IMG/VR virus record: IMGVR_UViG_3300036770_006657
Coordinates: 1 to 48,502 of that record
DNA length: 48,502 bases
Source of the DNA: a virus
Direction: 5' to 3' (one strand)
Shown here: positions 22,818-31,376 of the stretch, in pieces
How positions within the stretch are numbered: position 1 is the stretch's first letter
Layout: each line of letters opens with the position of its first letter
Program-made: the position numbers and the translations under genes
Notes under the pieces: model-generated
Seen by the model: the letters and a program-made list of their open reading frames with translations, nothing else
Told to the model about the DNA's origin: nothing
Database searches by the model: none

Positions 22818-24434
22818 ATGGCCATAGTACAAATTTCCAGGATCACCAATCGCACAGGACTGCAAGAAGATCTGCCCCAATTGGATGGTGGCGAGCTAGG
22901 ATGGGCAGTTGATAGCCGTCGTTTATACATTGGCAACGGCACCCTAGACGAAGGCGCACCGGTTGTGGGCAATACAGAAATTCTCACAGAATTTTCTGAT
23001 ATCACTGTGCTCAGCGACTACACCTATGAAGACATTGTTGTGGGATATGCGGCTCAGACCGGCCCCACGTCCAGCGATCCTGTGATACGCAGTGTGCAGG
23101 CCAAGCTAGATGATCAAGCCAGTGTGCGTGATTTTGGAGCCACAGGAGATGGTAGTACCGATGACACCGCGGCCATCAATCGTGCCCTTTTCCAGCTTTT
23201 CTGCAGAGACAACAGCAGTCTCACTCGACGCAGCTTGTTTTTTCCAGCCGGCACCTACAAGATCACTGCAGCAATAAAGATCCCTCCCTATGCAAAAATC
23301 TTCGGCGAAGGTGCAGACTCTACCATCATTAGATTGGATTCAGCTTCGCCACCTACCTACATGGTACAGTTCGCAGACAGCCAGCAACAAACTGAGTCCA
23401 ACATCGGTACCAATGGTGCCACAGCCCCGCAACACATTGAAATTTCAAGTGTGACTTTTAGCTGTGCCCAAGCAACCAATATCTTGCAAGTGGCAGCAGC
23501 ATCAAGCTGCTGGTTCAACAGCGTGAATTTCCTCGGCCCTTACACAGTGGCCAATCTCCAGGCAGTGTCGTTCGCTCCCGACGGAGCCAATGACTATGCT
23601 GCTGTGAGATTTTACAACAAGTCCGGGTCTGGACCTGCTCCGGTGCTGACCTGCCAGGACATCACTTTTAATCTTTGTAGATTCTCGGGTCTGGCCAAAG
23701 CCATAGACACAGATATACAAGTCACTGGAATCAATGTCACTAACTGCACTTTGCAGACCTTGTACTATGGTATAGCTCTCGGACGTGGAACCATTTCGGG
23801 CACCGGTCCATCCGGTTTCCGTGTGCTGCATAACCGATTTGATGCTATCTTTGCGCAAGCTGTGATATTTGATGATTGTAATCTCAATATTTCGGCCTAC
23901 AATCTCTATCAGGATGTAGCAGATCAGATCTCGGTAGCACCCTACTCTCCAGTCATTACATTTGGAAACGACAACAATATCAGCGTGGGTGACATGTTCG
24001 TGCGCAGTGACAGCGACGTCACCGTAGGCGCCAGTGCCCAACCCAGGATCTCGATCACTGGATCTGCCACTGACAGTGGCAGTGGCATCCAACTGGGCCA
24101 TTACGGCCGTGCAAGAGGTCGGATTCTGGATATGATTGACGGGGGCAGCAATCAAACCATTGTTCAGGTAAACATCAATCAGATTTCTGGTTTTGTCATG
24201 GACTATTTCTTGTCAAGAGGTACTGTGACACGCGTTGGCTATTTCCGAGTCATAGCCGGCAGCGCAGATGGCAGCACTGAAAATCTGACCTGGACCGACG
24301 ATTTCTCAGAGATAGCCAGCACACAAGTCACGCTAAATGCTACTAGATCCGGAGATCTAGTCACTTTATTCTACACAGCCACACTCACCGGCACAGCTCC
24401 AAGCATCAAATACAGTCTAAGTTATCTCAACTGA
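22818..24434 (+). CDS. Tail spike/fibre protein with pectate-lyase-like beta-helix
   Basis: 538 residues. The N-terminus (VQISRITNRTG, then DGGELGWAVDSRRLYIGNG) is the head-binding type found at the start of many phage fibres. Residues ~95-120 (VRDFGATGDGSTDDTAAINRAL) are the signature of the pectate-lyase-3 right-handed beta-helix, followed by FFPAGTYKI and repeated strand units. The C-terminal ~80 residues could be a trimerisation domain. Such spikes bind and often cleave host capsule or O-antigen. No catalytic residues can be assigned from sequence. It has a late-type promoter and overlaps the next gene as TGATG. Confidence 0.88.
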   Translation: MAIVQISRITNRTGLQEDLPQLDGGELGWAVDSRRLYIGNGTLDEGAPVVGNTEILTEFSDITVLSDYTYEDIVVGYAAQTGPTSSDPVIRSVQAKLDDQASVRDFGATGDGSTDDTAAINRALFQLFCRDNSSLTRRSLFFPAGTYKITAAIKIPPYAKIFGEGADSTIIRLDSASPPTYMVQFADSQQQTESNIGTNGATAPQHIEISSVTFSCAQATNILQVAAASSCWFNSVNFLGPYTVANLQAVSFAPDGANDYAAVRFYNKSGSGPAPVLTCQDITFNLCRFSGLAKAIDTDIQVTGINVTNCTLQTLYYGIALGRGTISGTGPSGFRVLHNRFDAIFAQAVIFDDCNLNISAYNLYQDVADQISVAPYSPVITFGNDNNISVGDMFVRSDSDVTVGASAQPRISITGSATDSGSGIQLGHYGRARGRILDMIDGGSNQTIVQVNINQISGFVMDYFLSRGTVTRVGYFRVIAGSADGSTENLTWTDDFSEIASTQVTLNATRSGDLVTLFYTATLTGTAPSIKYSLSYLN

Positions 24435-24862
24435 TGTGGGCATCCACGTTCGAAGACCGCCTACGGCAATGGCATGACCTAAGAGCTCTGCGTCACAGCG
24501 ATCCCGAACATTGGTTGCTGTGTGTCAACGATTGGTGGTTCCGTGTTCCCACTGTGAATCATTATCTACACTGGCATTACAAAGATCAATGGCCTGACCC
24601 CTGGCAGTTGTTGGCCGACGATGTTTACTGCGAACTTGCCCGCGCGCTTGGAATGCTATACACTATTATTATTGACAGTGCCGGCATTGCCGGCACCAAT
24701 GATGCATTATTGGCCACAGATGGCAACCACAATTTAGTCCTAGTTGAGCAAGGGAAATATATTCTGAATTGGTGTCCAGGTGAAATCGTAAATAACCCAT
24801 CCCAAAAACTAATCTTCCAAAAAACATTGCGAAGCGAAGACCTTTACAGTAAAATAGGCTAG
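24434..24862 (+). CDS. Hypothetical protein between tail spike and nrdA
   Basis: 142 residues starting in a TGATG junction with the tail-spike gene. It is strikingly rich in Trp, His and Tyr in its first 60 residues (HWLLCVNDWWFRVPTVNHY), then mixed alpha/beta (GMLYTIIIDSAG, HNLVLVEQGKYILNW). No motif is recognised and there is no clear membrane segment. It could be a fibre chaperone or an unrelated small enzyme. Its stop is 4 nt before the nrdA start, so it may carry transcription from the spike into the nucleotide genes. Confidence 0.75.
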   Translation: MWASTFEDRLRQWHDLRALRHSDPEHWLLCVNDWWFRVPTVNHYLHWHYKDQWPDPWQLLADDVYCELARALGMLYTIIIDSAGIAGTNDALLATDGNHNLVLVEQGKYILNWCPGEIVNNPSQKLIFQKTLRSEDLYSKIG

Positions 24863-24866
24863 CTAT

Positions 24867-27182
24867 ATGACACAAATTTATGTACAAAAAAGAAACGGCG
24901 AACGAGAAAGTCTCGACCTTGAAAAACTGCACCGAGTGGTATTCTGGGCCACACAGAACATAACCGGAGTCAGCGCCAGCGAAGTCGAGATCAAAAGCCA
25001 TCTGCAATTTTACAACGGTATACCCACGGCCGACATACAAGAAACACTGATCAAGAGCGCAGCTGATCTCATCAGCGAAGAAACGCCCAACTATCAATAT
25101 GTGGCCGGGCGTTTGATCTGCTATGCCTTGCGCAAGCAGGTGTATGGAAAATTTGAACCAGACCATATTTTTGATCTAGTGACACGCAATGTAGGTGCCG
25201 GATTCTATGATGCTGATCTGCTGAAAGATTACACCCGTGAGGAATGGGATCGTATCAACTCGTTTTTGCGACATGATCGAGATGAAGATCTCACCTATGC
25301 TGCCATGGAGCAGTTTCGTGGCAAGTATCTGGTGCAAAATCGAGTCACCAAGCAGATCTATGAGACTCCGCAGATGACCTACATGCTGATTGCTGCCACC
25401 CTGTTCAGTGGTTATGATCCGGCACAGCGACTTTCCTGGGTCAAAGACTACTATGATGCCGTGAGCACACATCAAATCAGTTTACCCACTCCGGTCATGG
25501 CCGGAGTACGCACGCCACAACGCCAGTTTTCCAGCTGTGTGCTGATTGAAACCGACGATAGCCTTGACTCCATCAACGCCACAGCCAGTTCCATCGTAAA
25601 ATATGTGTCGCAAAAAGCCGGTATCGGTATCGGCGCTGGTAGAATACGTGCCATCAAATCTCCAATACGCAACGGTGATGCCTATCACACTGGTGTGATA
25701 CCTTTTTACAAATTGTTCCAGGCCGCGACTCGTAGCTGCAGCCAAGGCGGTGTGCGCAACGGCGCCGCCACTCTGTATTATCCACTGTGGCATCTCGAAG
25801 TTGAAGACCTCCTGGTATTGAAGAACAACAAAGGAACCGAAGATAATCGTGTACGACACATGGATTATGGCGTGCAATTCAACAAGGTCATGTATGAACG
25901 ATTGTTGGACAATGGTGATATCACTTTGTTCTCACCCCATGATGTTCCGGAAATGTATGAAGCTTTTTTTGCGGACGTAGATCGTTTCCGTGATCTCTAT
26001 GAGCGAGCCGAAAGAAACACACGTATCAGGAAAAAAACAGTGAAGGCCTTGGACCTGTTTTCTAGTTTTGTGCAAGAACGCAAGGACACCGGGCGTGTGT
26101 ATCTCATGAATGTTGATCATGCCAACAGTCACGGTGCTTTCAAGCCAGAGTTGGCACCTATCAAACAAAGCAACCTCTGTTGCGAAATCAATCTACCTAC
26201 GCGACCGCTCAACGATATCAACGATCCCGATGGTGAAATCGCGCTGTGTACCTTGAGTGCCATCAACTGGGGTGTGTTTCGTGAACCGCAGGACATGGAA
26301 AGAGCCTGTACATTGGCTGTGCGGGGCCTGGATGCCCTGTTAAGTTATCAAAACTATCCTATTTTAGCAGCGCAATCGGCCACAGAAAATCGACGCCCTT
26401 TGGGTGTGGGCATCATCAATCTGGCCTACTGGTTGGCCAAAAATGATTTGTCATACAGTGATCCAAGGGCTTTGCCTGAAGTGGATCTCTGGGCACAGCA
26501 CTGGAGCTATTATCTGATCAAAGCATCGGTGGACCTTGCGGAGGAGCGGGGCGCCTGTCCCAAAAGTAACCAGACACGATATCACGATGGAATCTTACCG
26601 GTTGACACCTACAAAAAAGAAGTGGATGAATTGGTGCCGCATCAGGATCATGTGGATTGGAAAGGTCTGCGTGCAAGATTGCGTGTGCATGGTATCAGGA
26701 ACAGCACACTCATGGCTCTCATGCCAGCAGAGACATCGGCACAGATCAGCAACAGTACCAACGGTGTAGAACCACCCCGAAGTTATGTGAGCATCAAACA
26801 AAGCAAAGACGGTGTGCTCAAACAGGTAGTGCCCGAGTATCGTAGGCTCAAAAACAAGTACGAACTTCTATGGGACCAAAAAAGTCCGGAAGGATATCTC
26901 CACATCATGGCAGTGTTGCAGAAATACATTGATCAAGGCATTTCTGTGAACACCTCCTACAATCCGCAGCACTACGAAAATGAAAAGATACCCATGAGCG
27001 AAATGTTGAAACACATGATCATGTTCTATAAACTAGGCGGCAAACAGTTGTACTATTTTAACACCTATGATGGATCCGGCGAAATCGACGTGGACCGTAT
27101 GAATCAGCGCCAGGCCCAGATGGAATCTGTGGATGTCGCTGCGCAGGCCGACGATGTCGACTGCGACAGTTGCAAAATATAA
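24867..27182 (+). CDS. nrdA: Ribonucleoside-diphosphate reductase, alpha subunit (class Ia)
   Basis: 771 residues. The N-terminal ATP-cone is intact (VQKRNGERESLDLEKL), so dATP feedback control is possible. Catalytic residues are all present: FSSCVLIE (first redox Cys), SNLCCEINLPT (Asn, thiyl Cys and Glu), ALCTLSAIN (second redox Cys), and the C-terminal redox pair DCDSCKI. The enzyme makes dNDPs for phage DNA synthesis with the beta subunit encoded 16 nt downstream and the glutaredoxin after that. Length is like E. coli NrdA (761). The set nrdA-nrdB-grx forms a compact operon. Confidence 0.98.
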   Translation: MTQIYVQKRNGERESLDLEKLHRVVFWATQNITGVSASEVEIKSHLQFYNGIPTADIQETLIKSAADLISEETPNYQYVAGRLICYALRKQVYGKFEPDHIFDLVTRNVGAGFYDADLLKDYTREEWDRINSFLRHDRDEDLTYAAMEQFRGKYLVQNRVTKQIYETPQMTYMLIAATLFSGYDPAQRLSWVKDYYDAVSTHQISLPTPVMAGVRTPQRQFSSCVLIETDDSLDSINATASSIVKYVSQKAGIGIGAGRIRAIKSPIRNGDAYHTGVIPFYKLFQAATRSCSQGGVRNGAATLYYPLWHLEVEDLLVLKNNKGTEDNRVRHMDYGVQFNKVMYERLLDNGDITLFSPHDVPEMYEAFFADVDRFRDLYERAERNTRIRKKTVKALDLFSSFVQERKDTGRVYLMNVDHANSHGAFKPELAPIKQSNLCCEINLPTRPLNDINDPDGEIALCTLSAINWGVFREPQDMERACTLAVRGLDALLSYQNYPILAAQSATENRRPLGVGIINLAYWLAKNDLSYSDPRALPEVDLWAQHWSYYLIKASVDLAEERGACPKSNQTRYHDGILPVDTYKKEVDELVPHQDHVDWKGLRARLRVHGIRNSTLMALMPAETSAQISNSTNGVEPPRSYVSIKQSKDGVLKQVVPEYRRLKNKYELLWDQKSPEGYLHIMAVLQKYIDQGISVNTSYNPQHYENEKIPMSEMLKHMIMFYKLGGKQLYYFNTYDGSGEIDVDRMNQRQAQMESVDVAAQADDVDCDSCKI

Positions 27183-27198
27183 CCAAAAGGTCTGACCA

Positions 27199-28326
27199 AT
27201 GACAGTATTGAATCTACGCAAGAATCGCGACCACACCACTAGCCTGGCCTTCCTGGACCCCTTGGGCGGAGTTGGTATGCAACGCTATGATACCTTGAAA
27301 TATCGACAGTTTGACAAACTCACCGATAAGCAGCTGGGTTTTTTTTGGCGCCCTGAGGAAGTGGATGTTTTACGTGACGCCAAAGATTTCAAAGATCTCA
27401 CAGCCTGGGAGCAACATATATTCACAGCAAACCTCAAGCGACAGATACTCTTGGACTCGGTACAAGGACGCAGCCCAAATCTAGCACTGTTGCCAATAGT
27501 GACCTTGCCCGAACTCGAAACCTGGATCGAGACCTGGGCTTTCTCGGAAACTATCCATAGCCGTAGTTATACACACATCATAAGAAACATCTACAGTGAT
27601 CCTGGACGTGTGTTTGATGAGATGCTGGACATGGAAGAAATCGTGACCTGCGGGCAGGATATCAGCTGCTACTATGATGATCTCATCACCTACAGCCAAT
27701 GGTATCAGTTGCTGGGTGAAGGTCGTCACACCGTGAACAACAGAGTAGTGGATGTAGATCTACGGGAACTCAAGAAAAAACTTTGGTTATGCCTGGCATC
27801 AGTGAATGTGCTAGAAGGCATTAGATTTTATGTGAGTTTTGCCTGTTCTTGGGCCTTTGCTGAGTTGAAAAAAATGGAGGGCAATGCCAAGATCATCAAG
27901 TTCATCGCTCGTGACGAAAATGTGCATCTCGCTTCCACACAACAATTGCTGAAACTGTTGCCACATGATGATCCAGACTTTGCCAAGATACGTGACGAGA
28001 CCATACACGAAGTTCAGGCCATGTACGAGACCGCTGTTGAACAAGAAAAGGCCTGGGCAGCTTATCTATTCCGAGACGGTAGCATGATTGGTCTCAATCA
28101 AAAACTGCTCGAGGAATACGTGGAATGGATAGCCCACAAAAGAATGACAGCCATCGGTGTGCCCAGCAGCTATCGTGGAGGATCCAATCCTTTGCCTTGG
28201 ACGCAAAAATGGATCGCTGGTGCCGAGGTCCAGGTCGCTCCACAAGAAACGGAAATCAGCAGTTACATAGTAGGCGGTACCTTGCAAGATGTCAACGAAC
28301 AGACCCTGAGCGGTTTCAGTCTTTAA
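27199..28326 (+). CDS. nrdB: Ribonucleoside-diphosphate reductase, beta subunit (class Ia)
   Basis: 375 residues. Di-iron ligands and the radical tyrosine are visible: LTAWEQHIF (Asp/Glu region), FSETIHSRSYTHII (Glu, His and Tyr of the ExxHxxxY pattern), DMEEIV, and later ARDENVHLASTQ (Glu and His). The C-terminus TLSGFSL matches the tail with which NrdB docks to NrdA. The subunit generates the tyrosyl radical for ribonucleotide reduction. It lies 16 nt after nrdA and 9 nt before the glutaredoxin gene. The iron centre could be a client for host iron handling, but does not need IscU. Confidence 0.97.
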   Translation: MTVLNLRKNRDHTTSLAFLDPLGGVGMQRYDTLKYRQFDKLTDKQLGFFWRPEEVDVLRDAKDFKDLTAWEQHIFTANLKRQILLDSVQGRSPNLALLPIVTLPELETWIETWAFSETIHSRSYTHIIRNIYSDPGRVFDEMLDMEEIVTCGQDISCYYDDLITYSQWYQLLGEGRHTVNNRVVDVDLRELKKKLWLCLASVNVLEGIRFYVSFACSWAFAELKKMEGNAKIIKFIARDENVHLASTQQLLKLLPHDDPDFAKIRDETIHEVQAMYETAVEQEKAWAAYLFRDGSMIGLNQKLLEEYVEWIAHKRMTAIGVPSSYRGGSNPLPWTQKWIAGAEVQVAPQETEISSYIVGGTLQDVNEQTLSGFSL

Positions 28327-28335
28327 GGATTCAAT

Positions 28336-28614
28336 ATGCTGACCATTTATTCCAAGACCACATGTCCATTCTGTGTGAATGCCAAGTCCTATCTGTCTCA
28401 GAATCAGATCCCTTATGTAGACATCGACGTTGAGCAAGACCCGGTCGCACTGGATTTCATCAGAAACGAGGGTCATCGCACAGTTCCCCAGATTTATCTC
28501 AATGGCAAACTTTTTGTAGCAGGCGGGTGGCAAGGGTTAAGTAACCTTGCACCTGATATGATCCGGCAAGAAATGGAACTGAGACAGGCCCTTGACGACG
28601 TGGACGCCATATGA
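28336..28614 (+). CDS. grx: Glutaredoxin
   Basis: 92 residues with the active site TTCPFCVNAK (CPFC near residues 10-13), HRTVPQIYLNGK (cis-Pro TVP) and AGGWQGL in place of the usual GGxDD glutathione-binding turn. Glutaredoxins return electrons from glutathione to ribonucleotide reductase, here the class Ia enzyme encoded directly upstream. The altered C-terminal turn may change affinity for glutathione. It overlaps the next gene as ATGA. Confidence 0.95.
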   Translation: MLTIYSKTTCPFCVNAKSYLSQNQIPYVDIDVEQDPVALDFIRNEGHRTVPQIYLNGKLFVAGGWQGLSNLAPDMIRQEMELRQALDDVDAI

Positions 28615-28910
28615 AAATCGAAATCAACAAAATATACACATTCAAATTGATCACCGGCGAAGAGATCATCGCCAAGGTCATGGATATCTCAGACGACAGC
28701 TTGCTGATCTCCCAGCCCATAAGTGCAGTGCTGGGACCACAAGGGCTGCAGCTCATGCCTAGCCTGTTCAGTGCAAAGATGGATAAAAATGTGCGGATAA
28801 ATACCCACAGTTGGGCCATGGTAGCCGAGCCAAGAGAAGACGTGCAAAACAGTTATATCCAAGCCACTACTGGTATAGCACCAGTGACCAAGCAGATAAT
28901 CACTGGATAG
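28611..28910 (+). CDS. Small conserved phage protein, LSm-like fold possible
   Basis: 99 residues starting in an ATGA junction. The N-terminal half (YTFKLITGEEIIAKVMDISDD, then LLISQPISAV) has the strand-turn-strand pattern of Sm-like folds, in which TGEEI lies at the first turn. I recall similar short proteins in T4-like marine phages without function. The second half is polar. RNA binding is possible by fold analogy only. The next gene starts directly after its stop. Confidence 0.72.
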   Translation: MKIEINKIYTFKLITGEEIIAKVMDISDDSLLISQPISAVLGPQGLQLMPSLFSAKMDKNVRINTHSWAMVAEPREDVQNSYIQATTGIAPVTKQIITG

Positions 28911-29117
28911 ATGCCACATCGGTTCAGGATAATGATCCAGGACCGGATCGTGACATACAGTAGATACGAGGATATACCTGATCGATTCGATCATGTCATT
29001 GAATTTTCTCCAGAGATTCCGCCACCGCCTCACAACAAAGACCAACATCGAGAAATAGATGCTTGGAATGATAGGCTTGCAACATTGATGGAGAAAGAAC
29101 ATGCCGGCAGCAGCTAG
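28911..29117 (+). CDS. Small hypothetical protein
   Basis: 68 residues, starting immediately after the previous stop and overlapping the PAAR gene by 17 nt. It is rich in charged residues and has a proline run (SPEIPPPPH). No motif, membrane segment or signal peptide. Position in a tight operon argues that it is real. It may be a chaperone or adaptor for the PAAR protein, but there is no direct evidence. Confidence 0.65.
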   Translation: MPHRFRIMIQDRIVTYSRYEDIPDRFDHVIEFSPEIPPPPHNKDQHREIDAWNDRLATLMEKEHAGSS

Positions 29118-29391
29118 AAAAGGTGATTCAGGAGTGGTGCATTGCTCGGGATTCAACATCGCGTCAGGATCCGGTGATGTGTTCATCAACGGCCAGTCTG
29201 CAGCACGCAAGGGTGACACCAGCAGCGCTCACAAGCGGCCAGGAAGTCCTTGCCCAACACATACCAGTAGCATCGCGGGCGGCAGCAGCTCAGTGTTCAT
29301 AAATGGCCGAGCCGCAGCGCGTGTGGGCGATGCGTTTGCGGGCTGTACTTCAGTGTCATCGGGCAGCGGTGATGTGTTTATAGGAGGCTGA
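29101..29391 (+). CDS. PAAR-domain tail-tip spike protein
   Basis: 96 residues with two copies of the PAAR-type repeat: AAARKGDSGVVH / GDVFINGQSAARKGD and SSVFINGRAAARVGDAF / GDVFIGG. Conserved His and Cys residues (H16, C18 in the first, several Cys in the second) could bind the single metal ion at the tip. PAAR proteins cap the central spike of contractile tails and help pierce the outer membrane, as T4 gp5.4 does. This supports a myovirus-type tail and a Gram-negative host. It overlaps the upstream small gene and carries a strong AGGAGG for the next gene at its end. Confidence 0.93.
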   Translation: MPAAARKGDSGVVHCSGFNIASGSGDVFINGQSAARKGDTSSAHKRPGSPCPTHTSSIAGGSSSVFINGRAAARVGDAFAGCTSVSSGSGDVFIGG

Positions 29392-29392
29392 C

Positions 29393-31297
29393 ATGGGCGC
29401 ACTTTCTCCCAGCATGGCCATAGCCGGCGCCGGTCTTTTGTCCAATCCGCCGGCCAACATTGGGCCGGCACTGGCCGCGAATACTCAAGCAGTCTCCACG
29501 GCCAACAGTTATGCCAACATCACAGTGGTATCTGACATCGTGACTGTGCTCGAAGACGCATACATCGCCACCTTTGATGCCAATCTCAGTGAGAACATCA
29601 GTGAAAGCACCTACAACAGTATCTATGATATCACAGCCACGGCTTTGCCCTCATTGGCTGATCAACCTTCGGCTGGTAACACAGCAGCTGATCTCATTTT
29701 CAATACCGGAAACGTGGCCAACATAGGGAATGTGGTGTTTGTGAGTGACTTGATATCGGTAAATCAAACTGCCATTATTGCGGATTCGGATCTCAGTCGT
29801 TTCTGTCAGGTTTTCATGCAGAGCGTGGGTTATATCAGTCAGGCCAACGCCACACTGAACAGTTGTCGCAATGCTGCCACCTTGGCGCAAACTTTCAATC
29901 CTGCCAACGGCGGAATGGATGCGATCAGCACTGGTGGTCTCAATCTTGTCACTGGAAATCTCCAGGCCATGAGCAGAGATTTGGCCAATCTTGGTGCACT
30001 CATTGATCTTGCCAGATTGGACATGTTGGGTTTACCCAGCACTCTGTTGACTCAGATCAGCTCAGTGGCCGGAGGATCATTGCCCAGTGTCACTGAGTTG
30101 TTGTTGGCCGGAGGATTGCCAGCGCGCGCGATCCAGGCATTGGATCGCGGCCAGAATCAATTCAGTGCTGCCGACGAAAAACGTGCTTACATGATCATGC
30201 GTGGCATCAATGATGATGTGTTGAGCACAGTCAAAACAGTTTTGGGTGTGACTTTACCTGGTGTAGAGAACATGGCACAGTTATTGGACCCTAAACTACT
30301 TTTTCCCGGCAGTTATCTCGATCTTGTGTGCCCTACTGCACAAGGTCCAACAACGATTTATGTTCAATCCGGAACCACAGGCGCCAGCGCCGTGAACTGG
30401 AATCTCGAATCCACTGTGTCAGATGCCACGATCACTGCCTATGCCGGCGAGGGTGCGACCAACAGCTATGATGTCATGAAAAAGATCATCCCCAGTGATC
30501 AGGCCTTGGCCAACAAGGCCTTGAGTCGAAGTCTAGCTCAGGTAAAACAGATTGACAATACCACACTGGAGAAATTGGGATCTGCCATGGCATCAGTACA
30601 GACCAATTCAGGATTGGGAGAACTAGCAAATCTAGTGACACCAGTACCTGCCGAAGTCACATCAGCATACCAGAGCGCACTTGGCAATGGCACAGGTGCC
30701 AATGGAACCATTGTTTTGGTAGATGTGATAGGTGTGGCTACTGGATTCCGCATCACAGGAGCTTTTGCAAACCTGGCTAATATCATTGGCAATCTCCAAA
30801 GTTCTGGTGCACTCATTGATATCACAGACAGCTATGCCAATATGTCGATCACTTTGGCCAATCTCTTTGCCGGCGGCACACCCCCGGATGGCAGTTCCAC
30901 GTTTGATGATTCTTTCACTGCCAACCTCATTCCGGCTGCAGCATCGTCGATCTCTTCCCTGATCACACAATATCCCAATGATGTAGAAAACATGAGCAGC
31001 AATCTCGATGTCATCATTACCTGTCTGATTGATCAACGCACAAATCAAATCGCGGCCGAGCTTGATTTCGGAAACCTGCAATCAAACAGTCGACAGGCCA
31101 CCATGAGTTGGACCACCAATCTCCATGACTACGGAGTGGATGCCAACAAGATAGGTGCCAATGTTTTCATTGAAGCTATCGCCAACACATCTAGTCTTAG
31201 CGGCCAAGCAGTTGTGGCCAGTCTCCGAGAAGGACTCAATATCCAACGCATGCAGGAATCCGGCATGGTACTTGACACACAACTTTCCGATCAATGA
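29393..31297 (+). CDS. Large tail-associated virion protein downstream of PAAR
   Basis: 634 residues led by AGGAGG at 29383-29388, the strongest ribosome binding site in the window. It is rich in Ala, Ser, Asn, Thr and Leu, poor in Lys, Glu and aromatics, and largely helical. Short similar units recur (TVVSDIVTVLEDAYIATFD, FVSDLISVNQTAIIADSD; SYANITVVS and SYANMSITL). Adjacency to the PAAR tip and high expected translation suggest a tail-tip, baseplate hub or tape-like protein. No lysozyme or peptidase motif is visible. I do not recognise the family; the structural role is inferred from context. Confidence 0.78.
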   Translation: MGALSPSMAIAGAGLLSNPPANIGPALAANTQAVSTANSYANITVVSDIVTVLEDAYIATFDANLSENISESTYNSIYDITATALPSLADQPSAGNTAADLIFNTGNVANIGNVVFVSDLISVNQTAIIADSDLSRFCQVFMQSVGYISQANATLNSCRNAATLAQTFNPANGGMDAISTGGLNLVTGNLQAMSRDLANLGALIDLARLDMLGLPSTLLTQISSVAGGSLPSVTELLLAGGLPARAIQALDRGQNQFSAADEKRAYMIMRGINDDVLSTVKTVLGVTLPGVENMAQLLDPKLLFPGSYLDLVCPTAQGPTTIYVQSGTTGASAVNWNLESTVSDATITAYAGEGATNSYDVMKKIIPSDQALANKALSRSLAQVKQIDNTTLEKLGSAMASVQTNSGLGELANLVTPVPAEVTSAYQSALGNGTGANGTIVLVDVIGVATGFRITGAFANLANIIGNLQSSGALIDITDSYANMSITLANLFAGGTPPDGSSTFDDSFTANLIPAAASSISSLITQYPNDVENMSSNLDVIITCLIDQRTNQIAAELDFGNLQSNSRQATMSWTTNLHDYGVDANKIGANVFIEAIANTSSLSGQAVVASLREGLNIQRMQESGMVLDTQLSDQ

Positions 31298-31318
31298 TAT
31301 AACCAAAATCGGGCAAGG

Positions 31319-31347
31319 TTGACCAAATATTCCCATTGTGTTACACT
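31319..31347 (+). promoter_or_regulatory. Sigma70-like promoter with extended -10, DNA ligase
   Basis: TTGACC at 31319-31324, 17 bp, TACACT at 31342-31347, with TGT before the -10. The string TGTTACACTG also occurs at the 4077 promoter. The leader is about 23 nt, with AAGGA 6 nt before the ligase ATG at 31377. Confidence 0.7.
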
Positions 31348-31376
31348 GTACGCAATGGATCATTCAAGGACCACAT

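Noticed and set aside
31338-31376. GTG start for DNA ligase at 31338.
   Set aside because: It falls within the promoter -10 region, upstream of the expected transcription start; the ATG at 31377 has AAGGA.
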